Below, piece by piece: positions 17,488 through 26,203 of a stretch of 64,000 nucleotides of DNA; position 1 is the first letter of the stretch; every line of letters starts with the position of its first letter. The notes under the pieces are model-generated. The model was not told the origin of the DNA. It did no database searches and was given only the letters and a program-made list of their open reading frames with translations. Origin of the DNA: a virus. The stretch is from IMG/VR virus record IMGVR_UViG_3300031963_000003, positions 169,564 to 233,563 of that record. One strand, 5' to 3'. The position numbers and the translations under genes were made by a program.

Positions 17488-17967
17488 ATGACAAAGTATA
17501 CTATTTTTTGTGATTTAGATGGGGTCTTAATAGATTTCAACCAAGGTTATAAAGACCTTACTGGTATTGATTTGAACAAAGACGAACATCGTAACGACTC
17601 ACAATTTTGGGCACCAATAGAAAAGGCGGGATATGATTTTTGGGTCAATTTGAAATGGATTGAACCTGACGGTCACATTTTGTGGGAACACATTTCCAAG
17701 TATAATCCAACCCTTTTATCTGCACCATCAAGACAAGTTGAATCCCGTATTGGGAAAATGGAATGGGTAAACAGGGAGTTACCCGGTGTTGCTTTAATAT
17801 TAAGAAGTGCTAAACATAAAAAAGATTTCGCGGCTCCATACACAATATTAATCGACGATAGGAAAGATACTATAGACGGTTGGAATGAAAACGGTGGTGA
17901 AGGTATTCTTCATACTTCCGCGGAAGAAACAATCAAAATATTAAAAGAAAAATATAATTTACACTAA
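17488..17967 (+). CDS. 5'(3')-deoxyribonucleotidase-like HAD phosphatase
   Basis: 159 aa. Motif I FCDLDGVLIDF (D9, D11), a motif II-like SAPS, and a late ILIDDRKDTI acidic motif match the NT5C group that dephosphorylates deoxynucleoside monophosphates. Together with thymidylate synthase it would adjust nucleotide pools. Its stop overlaps the next start (TAATG). Confidence 0.78.
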   Translation: MTKYTIFCDLDGVLIDFNQGYKDLTGIDLNKDEHRNDSQFWAPIEKAGYDFWVNLKWIEPDGHILWEHISKYNPTLLSAPSRQVESRIGKMEWVNRELPGVALILRSAKHKKDFAAPYTILIDDRKDTIDGWNENGGEGILHTSAEETIKILKEKYNLH

Positions 17968-18158
17968 TGGCAGAAAATAGTTCGTCATCAGGAGGAGTGG
18001 GATTCTTCGGTCTGATGTTTTTAATTTTTATGACACTTAAACTTACTGGTGTTATTGATTGGTCGTGGTGGTGGGTGACCGCACCACTATGGGGTGGGTT
18101 TGCCCTCATCTTTATTGTCATCATGATTGTTGTAGTTGTAAAAGCACTTGACCGATGA
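17967..18158 (+). CDS. Small two-helix phage membrane protein
   Basis: 63 aa with two membrane segments around the conserved-looking KLTGVIDWSWWWVTAPLWGG. That core is typical of small phage proteins often labelled transmembrane Fragile-X-F protein, whose role is unknown. Overlaps both neighbours by 1 and 4 nt, so it is translated as part of a coupled set. Confidence 0.75.
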   Translation: MAENSSSSGGVGFFGLMFLIFMTLKLTGVIDWSWWWVTAPLWGGFALIFIVIMIVVVVKALDR

Positions 18159-18823
18159 TATATGTATCAATAGACATTGAGACTTCAGGTCTCGAACCGT
18201 TAAACAATAGTGTGTTGTCTTTTGGTGCTATCATAGAAGACACCACTAATAAATTACCATACGAGAAATTACCAAAGTTTAACGCCATCGTACTTCAAAA
18301 CCAAATTACCGGTTCACCGAGAGCGATTTCCATGAACAAAGAAATCATATCATTAATTGGTGAATATAAAGAAGGTAACGAAGAGGATAGGGCAAACTTG
18401 GAACATCATAGTGATTATGTATTTTTGGAAGAAAATGAACTGGCACAAAAATTCTATGACTTTTTATTCTTAAATGGTATCTACCCAAATTCATCATTTC
18501 TAAATAATCATGTTAGAAATGTCAATGGAACAATGATACCGGCTTTTAACAATCACACACCATCACTTACAATTAATGTTGCCGGTAAAAATTTTGGAAC
18601 CTTTGATAAATTGTTCTTGGAAGAATTACCGTGGTGGAAAAAACTCATAAAAATCAGACAAAGAATTATTGACCCTTCCGTTTTGTATTGTATATGGGAT
18701 GAGGATAACGCAATTCCAAGTCTTAAAAAATGTAAAGAACGTGCTGGAATTGACGGAGAAGTCGCTCACACCGCTCTTGAGGACGCTTGGGACGTGGTTC
18801 AAATGTTACGTAAATTTTATTAA
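18155..18823 (+). CDS. DEDD-type 3'-5' exonuclease
   Basis: 222 aa. Exo I SIDIETSG (D7, E9), a central NFGTFDKLFL (third Asp) and Exo III HTALEDAWDVV (His and final Asp) define a DnaQ/RNase T-like fold. It removes nucleotides from 3' ends of DNA or RNA. It overlaps the membrane protein gene by 4 nt. Proofreading, RNA turnover and salvage of host DNA are all possible. Confidence 0.85.
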   Translation: MIYVSIDIETSGLEPLNNSVLSFGAIIEDTTNKLPYEKLPKFNAIVLQNQITGSPRAISMNKEIISLIGEYKEGNEEDRANLEHHSDYVFLEENELAQKFYDFLFLNGIYPNSSFLNNHVRNVNGTMIPAFNNHTPSLTINVAGKNFGTFDKLFLEELPWWKKLIKIRQRIIDPSVLYCIWDEDNAIPSLKKCKERAGIDGEVAHTALEDAWDVVQMLRKFY

Positions 18824-18842
18824 TAAACTAAATTAAAACAAT

Positions 18843-19883
18843 ATGTCACGAATCAAAGAACTAAAACAAAATCCTGACAACAACATAAATATGGTTGATG
18901 TCTTTCAAATCTTTTGCCCTGAGGGTAAATCTAAGTACATCGAATTTTTAATTCGACTTTCAAAAAACACGAAACATTTAGACATGTACGTCAATGAAGT
19001 TCGTGAGAATCTAAAAAGAGAATTTGGAATTACAGATGACCACTTTAAAGGAATGACCCCATTTCAAATTTTTAGCTCTTACAGATTTTTGGAACAGAGT
19101 TTTAATTTTTCAGATTTAAAAACATTCCAAAAATTTTGTGATTACAATGAAAGAGGATTGATTCAAGATAATGACTTATCTAAATTTAAATCTTTTGACG
19201 ATGTAATGACGGCGACTAGTCTCGCTGAGATTAAAGCTTTCGAGAAAGATTTGGAAAAACAAATTCACACATTGTTCACTTCAGATGAGTGGATTGTTTT
19301 AAGACCTTTAACGTTTTACGCCTCAAAGAAATATGGGTCATCAACAAAATGGTGTACGTCGTCTGAGAATAACCCGGATTATTTCCTAAGATACTCCAAA
19401 AGAGGTATCCTTATTTATGTGATTAATAAATTAACAGGATTAAAAGTTGGTTGCTTTAAATCACTCGACTCAGACCCTGAATTTTCTTTTTGGAATCAAA
19501 TTGATTCTCGTATCGATTCATTAGAAAGTGGTTTACCTGATTTTATATTGGGTGTCATTAAAAATGAAGTTAGTGAAAACCCAGTAACCAACAACTCTTT
19601 GTTGACTGAAGAAGATAGAATCAAAGAGGATGTGTTACTGAAAGAGTTTACCAAAATGGAGGTACTACCAGAACCAACGGATATGGAATCCCCAATGGGT
19701 GAAGCTGATATGGATATGAGAAATGTGGATATAAGAGAAGAGAGAGAATGGGTAGTTGAACGTGATGTTGAAGCGGTTGTGGAAGAAAGGGCGTACGAGA
19801 CAAGTGGAATGATGTCGGAAGGACCGAGAGAAATCTTACGAGGAACCTATGACAATGAAAATGCCACCTTGAGGAGAATTTAA
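18843..19883 (+). CDS. Phage protein with WCT-type motif, distantly PcfJ-like
   Basis: 346 aa. Around residues 163-195 it has KKYGSSTKWCTSSENNPDYF...RGILIYVINK, a layout that parallels the PcfJ signature. The C-terminal third (from residue 255) is acidic and low in hydrophobics, rich in Glu, Arg and Met, and probably disordered. Proteins with this WCT motif are frequent in large phages but uncharacterised. It ends before a terminator. Confidence 0.6.
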   Translation: MSRIKELKQNPDNNINMVDVFQIFCPEGKSKYIEFLIRLSKNTKHLDMYVNEVRENLKREFGITDDHFKGMTPFQIFSSYRFLEQSFNFSDLKTFQKFCDYNERGLIQDNDLSKFKSFDDVMTATSLAEIKAFEKDLEKQIHTLFTSDEWIVLRPLTFYASKKYGSSTKWCTSSENNPDYFLRYSKRGILIYVINKLTGLKVGCFKSLDSDPEFSFWNQIDSRIDSLESGLPDFILGVIKNEVSENPVTNNSLLTEEDRIKEDVLLKEFTKMEVLPEPTDMESPMGEADMDMRNVDIREEREWVVERDVEAVVEERAYETSGMMSEGPREILRGTYDNENATLRRI

Positions 19884-19908
19884 TTACAATCAAATCTAAA
19901 TTTGTAAG

Positions 19909-19934
19909 GAGGGATTTCGGTCCCTCTTTTTTTT
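19909..19934 (+). terminator. Intrinsic terminator
   Basis: Stem GAGGGA/TCCCTC with a 6-nt loop followed by eight T, 25 nt after the WCT-protein gene. Confidence 0.88.
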
Positions 19935-19943
19935 GAAAAAAAA

Positions 19944-19975
19944 TTTGGATATCTCAAATACTAGTAATATATTTG
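19944..19975 (+). promoter_or_regulatory. Strong Bacteroidota-type promoter
   Basis: TTTGG at 19944-19948 (within TTTGGATATC) and TATATTTG at 19968-19975, 19 nt apart, ending 17 nt before the outer-membrane protein start. Confidence 0.87.
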
Positions 19976-19992
19976 TATGTAAATCATAAAAA

Positions 19993-20460
19993 ATGAAAAA
20001 ATTCTTAATGATATTTTGTATGCTGTTGATGAACAACACATGGGCACAAGGGTTAAGAGTACCCCAAAGAATATTCAATTATGGATTATCTTATGGTCCT
20101 AGAGGTAATTCATCATATTATTCCGCGGGTTACGAATTCTCCAAAGAAAAAACAAATGCCTTTATTGGAATTGGTTATGGTAAATTGATGGCCGAATTAA
20201 ATTTATTTAACCCCAATACTTTAACAATCAATGGTAGACCTGAAGAAATTTATGTTGTTTTAAATTACGTTTACACAAATAAAGATTATAAATGGTTAAT
20301 TTTAACAGGTGGGGCGGGTTTATCTGTTGATGGTGGTAATCAAATTATATTGAAGACCGCTGCAAATTTGAAATTATCATATCCCTTGTACTTAACTTTA
20401 AGTTTTTATCAAACCGATAAACCTCAGTTTATGATTGGGGGTAGGTTGTTTATTTTTTGA
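19993..20460 (+). CDS. Secreted outer-membrane beta-barrel-like protein
   Basis: 155 aa. A signal peptide (residues 1-19, cleaved after TWAQ or nearby) is followed by alternating hydrophobic/polar strands and a terminal Phe (GGRLFIF), both usual for small outer-membrane barrels. A phage-encoded protein of this kind could alter the infected cell's surface, for example block superinfection; that is inference. It begins a transcript from a strong promoter and is followed 2 nt later by methylglyoxal synthase. Confidence 0.68.
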   Translation: MKKFLMIFCMLLMNNTWAQGLRVPQRIFNYGLSYGPRGNSSYYSAGYEFSKEKTNAFIGIGYGKLMAELNLFNPNTLTINGRPEEIYVVLNYVYTNKDYKWLILTGGAGLSVDGGNQIILKTAANLKLSYPLYLTLSFYQTDKPQFMIGGRLFIF

Positions 20461-20462
20461 TT

Positions 20463-20837
20463 ATGAAAATAGCACTCATAGCACACGACGGTAAGAAGGC
20501 GGACATGGTTGCCTTTGTAATGAAACGATTAGATTTTTTTAATCGAACCGATGTTGATATTGTTGCAACGGGTACGACAGGTAAAAGAATAATGTTTGCT
20601 GGTGTTACAAAGGTTGAACAAGTCAATTCAGGACCAATGGGTGGAGACGCGGAAATTGCTGCAATGGTCTCGAGAAAAGAAATCGATGCGGTTATATTTT
20701 TTAGGGACCCATTGGATAAACACCCGCACGAACCTGATGTACAAATGTTAATGAGGGTTTGTGATGTGCACGAAGTGGCATTAGCTACAAACTACTCAAG
20801 TGCAAGAATGGTCGTGGACCATTTTACGAAAAGTTAA
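20463..20837 (+). CDS. mgsA: Methylglyoxal synthase
   Basis: 124 aa. Converts dihydroxyacetone phosphate to methylglyoxal and phosphate. Family hallmarks: IALIAHDGKK (H8), ATGTTG, SGPMGGD with the catalytic Asp62, and FFRDPLDKHPHEPDV (H89). It is shorter than the E. coli enzyme (152 aa), mainly at both ends, but all key residues are present. ATG 20463 is used; an upstream in-frame TTG overlaps the previous stop. A toxic-aldehyde-producing, phosphate-releasing enzyme is rare phage cargo. Confidence 0.92.
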   Translation: MKIALIAHDGKKADMVAFVMKRLDFFNRTDVDIVATGTTGKRIMFAGVTKVEQVNSGPMGGDAEIAAMVSRKEIDAVIFFRDPLDKHPHEPDVQMLMRVCDVHEVALATNYSSARMVVDHFTKS

Positions 20838-20878
20838 ATTTTGGAACAATAATTGTCTAACACTCAAACACTAAAATT

Positions 20879-21445
20879 ATGTTTTACAAATATGATAACT
20901 CTCTACTCCTTTGGAAAAAGGATTGGAAAAAAGTAAAAATCGCGTTGTCGGTTGTAATTGTTTTGGTAATCTCTTCATTTATTTTAGGTCGTTTTATACG
21001 GTTTAAAAGTTTGGACAGTTACGAAAAAGAATTAATCGTAATTTCATTAGAAAAAGAAAAAAATAAATTTTCAGAGGATAAGTTTGTATCAGAACTAAAA
21101 AGATTAAACGTTAAATTTCCACATATTGTTATGGCTCAAGCCATTGCTGAGACGGGACATTACAAAAGTCAAGTTTTCAAGGAAAATAATAATCTGTTTG
21201 GTATGAAACAGGCGACAGTTAGAATCAACACCGCCAAAGGAACTCAAAACGGTCACGCGTTTTATGATAACTGGTACCAATCTGTTTATGATTATGCGTT
21301 TTACCAATGCCGATACCTTGGTCAGATTAATACTGAAAATGAATACTATTTGTATTTATCAAATACCTACGCCGAAGCGGGTGAAGGGTATGTTAAATTA
21401 TTGAAAGACATAATTCAAACTGAAAAATTAAAAGAAAAATTTTAA
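20879..21445 (+). CDS. Membrane-anchored glucosaminidase-type lysin
   Basis: 188 aa. A hydrophobic segment (about residues 22-41) acts as signal anchor; the remainder is a glucosaminidase domain with HIVMAQAIAETGHYKS (catalytic Glu region), NNLFGMK and YAEAGEGYVK. It should cut glycan strands of peptidoglycan in the periplasm and may be the endolysin. A short membrane-anchored gene follows 2 nt later. Confidence 0.85.
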   Translation: MFYKYDNSLLLWKKDWKKVKIALSVVIVLVISSFILGRFIRFKSLDSYEKELIVISLEKEKNKFSEDKFVSELKRLNVKFPHIVMAQAIAETGHYKSQVFKENNNLFGMKQATVRINTAKGTQNGHAFYDNWYQSVYDYAFYQCRYLGQINTENEYYLYLSNTYAEAGEGYVKLLKDIIQTEKLKEKF

Positions 21446-21447
21446 TC

Positions 21448-21804
21448 ATGGATATAAAACAAGTCAGGATTCTTTTGGCGTTTATAACGGTCATAATTTT
21501 CACTGGTATTCTTCATTTTAATAAAGAAAAGATACATAACTATATTACAGATGAAAATATAGTTGAGGAAGAAATAAGTGAGGAAGTTATACCAAGGAGC
21601 GAAAAAGAGTGGTATCCTGTACCGGTAGTATCCTGTGAAGAAATATTCCAAAATCAATATCATATAACATTTGAAAATGGTGTCACAATACTAACCAATA
21701 AACCCGCCAAAATTGGTGATACCACAAAATGTTGGATAAATGGGTGGTATAATTCCAAAATAGATGAGTCCTTAGACTCGTTGACATTTGAAAATCCATA
21801 TTAA
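21448..21804 (+). CDS. Membrane-anchored hypothetical protein
   Basis: 118 aa. An N-terminal membrane segment (about residues 6-22) precedes an acidic linker and a small beta domain (ITFENGVTILTNKPAKIGD...WINGWY). The partner location next to the lysin suggests a role in the envelope or lysis. No family recognised; ends at a terminator. Confidence 0.65.
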   Translation: MDIKQVRILLAFITVIIFTGILHFNKEKIHNYITDENIVEEEISEEVIPRSEKEWYPVPVVSCEEIFQNQYHITFENGVTILTNKPAKIGDTTKCWINGWYNSKIDESLDSLTFENPY

Positions 21805-21807
21805 TTT

Positions 21808-21832
21808 AATCCCCGAAAGGGGATTTTTTTTT
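21808..21832 (+). terminator. Intrinsic terminator
   Basis: Perfect 7-bp stem AATCCCC/GGGGATT, GAAA loop, T run; directly after the 118-aa gene. Confidence 0.92.
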
Positions 21833-21839
21833 ATTAATT

Positions 21840-21872
21840 TTTGGAAATACGATTTCTTTTTATTATATTTTG
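21840..21872 (+). promoter_or_regulatory. Bacteroidota-type promoter
   Basis: TTTGG at 21840-21844 and TATATTTTG at 21864-21872; precedes the aminotransferase gene. Confidence 0.78.
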
Positions 21873-21904
21873 TTAGTGGTAAGTACAGACTAACTTAGAA
21901 TATA

Positions 21905-23014
21905 ATGAAAGTAAATATATCGAATGCAACCTTCTCTTCGATAGTAGGGATTGGTCAGAAAGTTAAAAGGGCGGCAAAAGAATCAGGTAATTCATATCTC
22001 GAATTAAATAGAGGTGTAAACGCTGTTACGGAAATCGATTTGACGGGAGTTATGAAACAAATTGATTTTAACTCAAAAGAGTTTCAAGTATATGCACCTA
22101 ACTTGGGTATTGAAACATTTAGACATTCTATCGTTTCAGAATATTTTCCTTCATTTGCAAATTCACCTAATTTCATCAATAATATTGCAATCACACCAGG
22201 TGGTATGCCTGCGTTAGATTTGGTTATCCAATTATTAAATGTAGAAAATATTTATTTCCCAAAATTTTATTGGGGTTCTTATTCTAAAATGGCAACAATT
22301 AGACAAAAGTCTTTTTCATTTTATGAATCATTAGAATCTTTAGAAGCATCCAATTTTAGTGAATCATCTTGTATTTTTATTTGTGACCCAAATAATCCTA
22401 CAGGTGTAAAAATAGATGACAACATTCTTTTCAGAAAGATTTATGAGATATCGATGACAGGTGCGATTATAATATTTGATTCACCATACCGTAAGTTATT
22501 TTATGAAGATGATTTCTTTGATAAAGTTGCCCATCTTGATAATGTTATTATCACCGAATCTTTTTCAAAATGGGTAGGTTTATCGGGTTTAAGAATGGGT
22601 TTCATTTTTTGTAAGGACAAGGATTTTAATTCAGAATTAAACATTCGTTTACTTTATGAATTCAATGCCGTATGTTCCCCATCTCAAATGATTATTGAGA
22701 AAGTTTTAACCACACCCGAAGGAAGAAGTTCATTAGAACAATTTAAAAATATAACAACTAATAATATCTTTAAGAATGTAAATTACCTAAAAGAGAAAAA
22801 CCTACTGGTTGAAGAAATTTACCAAGGTGGTCAACCATTAGGTATCTTCGCGGTTATAAATAAATCGGAAGATTACTTATTTCAACATAGAATCGGTGCT
22901 GTTGGTCTTGATAAGTTTGTTTATCACGATAAGGACTTATGGTCATCATATTCTAGAATCTGCGTGTCAGTTGAGCACGAATTATTTAAAAAATATTTAC
23001 TAAACATAAAATAA
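21905..23014 (+). CDS. PLP-dependent aminotransferase, class I/II
   Basis: 369 aa, a normal length. Fold-type I signatures: TPGGMPALDLVI, FICDPNNPTG (substrate and cofactor binding), IIFDSPYRKLFYE and SFSKWVGLSGLRMGF with the cofactor lysine at K222. It should transfer amino groups between an amino acid or amino sugar precursor and a keto acid; substrate unknown. It has its own promoter and begins a transcript that continues into the helicase gene. Confidence 0.88.
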   Translation: MKVNISNATFSSIVGIGQKVKRAAKESGNSYLELNRGVNAVTEIDLTGVMKQIDFNSKEFQVYAPNLGIETFRHSIVSEYFPSFANSPNFINNIAITPGGMPALDLVIQLLNVENIYFPKFYWGSYSKMATIRQKSFSFYESLESLEASNFSESSCIFICDPNNPTGVKIDDNILFRKIYEISMTGAIIIFDSPYRKLFYEDDFFDKVAHLDNVIITESFSKWVGLSGLRMGFIFCKDKDFNSELNIRLLYEFNAVCSPSQMIIEKVLTTPEGRSSLEQFKNITTNNIFKNVNYLKEKNLLVEEIYQGGQPLGIFAVINKSEDYLFQHRIGAVGLDKFVYHDKDLWSSYSRICVSVEHELFKKYLLNIK

Positions 23015-23020
23015 ATAAAA

Positions 23021-23239
23021 ATGCAAACATTAATTTTTAACACAACAACAAAAGAAGTTAAGCTTTACGAAGGTCCAAAAGAATCTTCAAAATTATTAGA
23101 AATGATTACAGATGCACCAACTGTTAGAATAAGTGACAGTGGTTACTATGAAGTCATGAAGAAATTGGATGGAGATGAAAAAAATATTCCTGTTTTAAGA
23201 GTACCAATTTCAAATACAAACATGTTTATCGAAAAGTAA
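23021..23239 (+). CDS. Small hypothetical protein
   Basis: 72 aa, mixed alpha/beta with a TLIFNTTTKEVKLYEG strand pair at the N-terminus. It sits between aminotransferase and helicase genes with gaps of 6 and 1 nt, so it belongs to the same operon. Function unknown. Confidence 0.65.
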   Translation: MQTLIFNTTTKEVKLYEGPKESSKLLEMITDAPTVRISDSGYYEVMKKLDGDEKNIPVLRVPISNTNMFIEK

Positions 23240-23240
23240 T

Positions 23241-25154
23241 ATGTCTAAATTTACACCCAGCAAATATCAAAAAGATATTTTCAATTTTATTTTAAAAGAT
23301 ACTCGAAACGCAGTAGTTTCTGCTGTTGCTGGTAGTGGTAAAACGACGACACTATTAAAAGCTTTGGACTTAATACCTGATGATAAATCAGTATTGTTTT
23401 TGGCATTCAATGTTAGTATACGAGATGAATTAAAAAGAAGGATTCCCGAAAATAAGAACATTGATGTCAAAACGGTCCATGGTTTCGGTTACACAATCAT
23501 GAGGAATAACTATGATTGTGGTGTTGACGAAAAAAGTTTAAAGTATCGAAATCTTTTTTGGGACATCATTAATTTTTACAGTGGTGAAAAACCCGATAGT
23601 TTAGACAAATACGGATTCAACGAAGAACAAAACAAGTACATTCAAGGCATCCATGATTCTGTTCAAGGTGAGAATATTGACAGGTATAAATTTGTTACCG
23701 ATGTTGTAACTCTGTGTAATTTATCGAGACAACATTTAGTAAATTTTGATATCAAACCAATTGGTGTTGGTGAGATAAATAAAATTGCAGAGTTTCATTC
23801 TGTGAACAATCAAGATGGTGAATCCACTGCCGCATGGTATCTGTCTAAATTGGGTATGTCTTATCTAAAGGTTCTCGATTATACCGACATGATTTCTTTA
23901 CCAATCATTTTGAACCATTCGGGAGATAATTACGATTTTGTTTTTATAGACGAATGTCAAGATTTGAATTCTTGTCACCGTTTATTGATGCAAAAAGCAA
24001 TGAAACCTGATGGTGGTAGATTCATTGCTGTAGGTGACCCTAAACAAGCGATATATGGTTTTGCAGGTGCTGACCATGAGTCATATCAAAAATTGAAAGA
24101 ACTACCAAACACGGTTGAATTACCATTGTCTTTTACATATAGAGTCTCGCCTGAGATTTTAAATTTGGTTCGACACATAAATCCAGCAATCATTGCTCAT
24201 TCTAAAAATAGGTCAGGTAGAGTAATTGAAAACTTCTCCTATAAAGATATTATGGATGGGGACATGGTTTTGTGTAGAAATACATTTCCGGTTGTCTCAT
24301 TGTGTATCAAATTATTAAGTGAAGGTAAAAAATCTTATATAATTGGTTCTGATATTGGTAAGTCTTTGAAAACCATGATACTTTCTTGCAACAAGAAGAA
24401 TGAAGAATATAACATGACAAACGTAATATGTTGTCTTCTTAAGGACAAAGAAAAGTTGATTGAAAAAACAATGACAAATCACACAATGAAAAGAAGTGAA
24501 GCGTTAGAGGATAACCAAGTAATTCTATTTGGTGAAAAGATACAAGTAATAGAAGCGTTATCCCACGGGATAGATGACCCCGCAATTGTTGTAAAGAAAA
24601 TCGATGATATCTTTTCAGATGATAAAAAAAGTGGAATATGCTTGAGTAACGTACATAAATCTAAAGGTCTTGAATCAGAAAGGGTTTTTATTATCCACCC
24701 AGAATTATTTCCATCGAAATTTGCAACCTTACCATGGCAAATTGAACAAGAAAAAAATTTAGAATACGTTGCTTACACAAGAGCCAAAACCACTTTAGGA
24801 TTTGTAACCGACTTTGATGCATTTGTTAACCACAAATCAAGGGACATTGACGAATCCAAATTAAAGGTGAGTAAATTTGTCGGTAGTCCTGGTATGAAAA
24901 TTTATTTTGAACTAACTGTTACCGATATTAGAACCGTGAATGGTCTTTATGGGCCAACAACTGTCTATGATTTGGTTGACAAAAATGGTAACATATTTTC
25001 TAAATTTGGTGAAATTAATACTGAATACCTAACAACTAATTTACATAAGAGCGTTTCAATTAATTCAAAGGTGTCTTTTTACGGCATAATAAAGGAACAC
25101 TCAGAATTTAGGGGAAACAAGGTTACTAAATTGGGTAAGATATCTCAGTACTAA
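23241..25154 (+). CDS. UvrD/PcrA-like superfamily 1 DNA helicase
   Basis: 637 aa. Walker A AVAGSGKTTT (residues 28-37), motif Ia FLAFN, motif II FIDECQDLN (around residue 237), motif III VGDPKQAIYGFAGAD, motif IV-like LSFTYRVSPEI, motif V NVHKSKGLES and motif VI VAYTRAKTTL are all present. It unwinds DNA 3' to 5' with ATP. The C-terminal 90 residues after motif VI resemble a small beta-barrel domain. Likely used in phage replication or repair. Confidence 0.93.
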   Translation: MSKFTPSKYQKDIFNFILKDTRNAVVSAVAGSGKTTTLLKALDLIPDDKSVLFLAFNVSIRDELKRRIPENKNIDVKTVHGFGYTIMRNNYDCGVDEKSLKYRNLFWDIINFYSGEKPDSLDKYGFNEEQNKYIQGIHDSVQGENIDRYKFVTDVVTLCNLSRQHLVNFDIKPIGVGEINKIAEFHSVNNQDGESTAAWYLSKLGMSYLKVLDYTDMISLPIILNHSGDNYDFVFIDECQDLNSCHRLLMQKAMKPDGGRFIAVGDPKQAIYGFAGADHESYQKLKELPNTVELPLSFTYRVSPEILNLVRHINPAIIAHSKNRSGRVIENFSYKDIMDGDMVLCRNTFPVVSLCIKLLSEGKKSYIIGSDIGKSLKTMILSCNKKNEEYNMTNVICCLLKDKEKLIEKTMTNHTMKRSEALEDNQVILFGEKIQVIEALSHGIDDPAIVVKKIDDIFSDDKKSGICLSNVHKSKGLESERVFIIHPELFPSKFATLPWQIEQEKNLEYVAYTRAKTTLGFVTDFDAFVNHKSRDIDESKLKVSKFVGSPGMKIYFELTVTDIRTVNGLYGPTTVYDLVDKNGNIFSKFGEINTEYLTTNLHKSVSINSKVSFYGIIKEHSEFRGNKVTKLGKISQY

Positions 25155-25155
25155 A

Positions 25156-25186
25156 TTGACATTTTAAAAATTATTAATTATATTTG
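25156..25186 (+). promoter_or_regulatory. Putative promoter
   Basis: TATATTTG at 25179-25186 with a weaker TTGAC at 25156-25160; the start of the next gene lies 4 nt downstream, so the transcript may be nearly leaderless. Confidence 0.6.
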
Positions 25187-25190
25187 AATC

Positions 25191-25676
25191 ATGGGATGTG
25201 ATATTCATGTGTATTTGGAAAAATACACTTCAGTAAATGGTGAAAATAAATGGGTCAATGTTGACCATTGGCAAATAAATCCACATTTTGGAATGAACGA
25301 TTCCGAAAGGGAGTACGACCACGTTGCTTTTTATTGGGGAAGAAATTATGATTTATTCTCAATTCTTGCGGAGGTCAGAGGTTCAATGGACCCGATTGCG
25401 GACCCAAGGGGTTTACCTGAGGATGTGACTGAGACAACAAGAAAGGAATATGAAAGAGGTGATATGGTCCATACAGCTTCTTACTACACCTTAAAAGAAC
25501 TCAAAGATTATCTGTACAATAATTCAGATAATGAAGAAATCGTTGAGAACTTAAAATATTTTGTTGACTCTATGGACAATAGGTTTAAAGAAGAATTTTG
25601 GATAACAAATGATGACCAAAAGAGGTATACGATTAAAGAGAATGGTTTTAGAGTTGTCTTTTGGTTTGACAACTAA
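25191..25676 (+). CDS. Conserved phage protein of the MGCDIH type
   Basis: 161 aa starting MGCDIHVYLEKY, with W.VDHWQ, YWGRNYDLFSILAEVRG and RGLPEDVT blocks. These features are shared by a family found widely in phages and bacteria whose function is not known. Begins just after a promoter. Confidence 0.75.
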   Translation: MGCDIHVYLEKYTSVNGENKWVNVDHWQINPHFGMNDSEREYDHVAFYWGRNYDLFSILAEVRGSMDPIADPRGLPEDVTETTRKEYERGDMVHTASYYTLKELKDYLYNNSDNEEIVENLKYFVDSMDNRFKEEFWITNDDQKRYTIKENGFRVVFWFDN

Positions 25677-25684
25677 TTCTAATA

Positions 25685-25909
25685 ATGATAACAACAACCA
25701 CAAAAGATTATTATGAATGTGTGAGATGTGGTATTAACACCTCATTCGAATATAGAATTTGTCCATGTAACAGAAAACCATGTGATGCGATAAAAAAAGG
25801 AATTATTACAATCACAAAAAATATTACACTGGATGATGATAATTTTAAAGCCGACGGTAGGGACAGGAATGATGATATAGGACAAATGTTGGCATCATGG
25901 AATGTTTAA
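25685..25909 (+). CDS. Small cysteine-rich protein
   Basis: 74 aa with CVRCG (residues 12-16), CPC and a fourth Cys, probably a zinc-binding knuckle. It lies 8 nt after the MGCDIH gene. No family recognised. Confidence 0.6.
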   Translation: MITTTTKDYYECVRCGINTSFEYRICPCNRKPCDAIKKGIITITKNITLDDDNFKADGRDRNDDIGQMLASWNV

Positions 25910-25912
25910 AAT

Positions 25913-26167
25913 ATGGAAGAAAAATTATATAGTGCAGCAAAAGACTTCGTAAAGAGGTATGGACAAGATGATGTTAGTGAACACATCATCAACATCATTG
26001 TATCGGTAATGAGAACAAGAGATGGGGTTGGACCCATTGGGGGTAGTTTCGTTCAATCTGTTGTGAATAACGATTTGTGTGGTGCGGTAGTTAGGGCCGA
26101 CAATGAATGTTTAAAACACATCAAGTTAATCGCTCTTTCAAGAAACAATTGTTTCTGTGAAGATTAA
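25913..26167 (+). CDS. Conserved small phage protein
   Basis: 84 aa, largely helical, with the block VMRTRDGVGPIGGSFVQSVVNNDLCGAVVRADNE. I recall this highly conserved stretch from several phage hypothetical proteins. Role unknown. Confidence 0.68.
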   Translation: MEEKLYSAAKDFVKRYGQDDVSEHIINIIVSVMRTRDGVGPIGGSFVQSVVNNDLCGAVVRADNECLKHIKLIALSRNNCFCED

Positions 26168-26203
26168 TTTTGTTTTATCAAAAAAATCATTTATATTTAG
26201 AAT

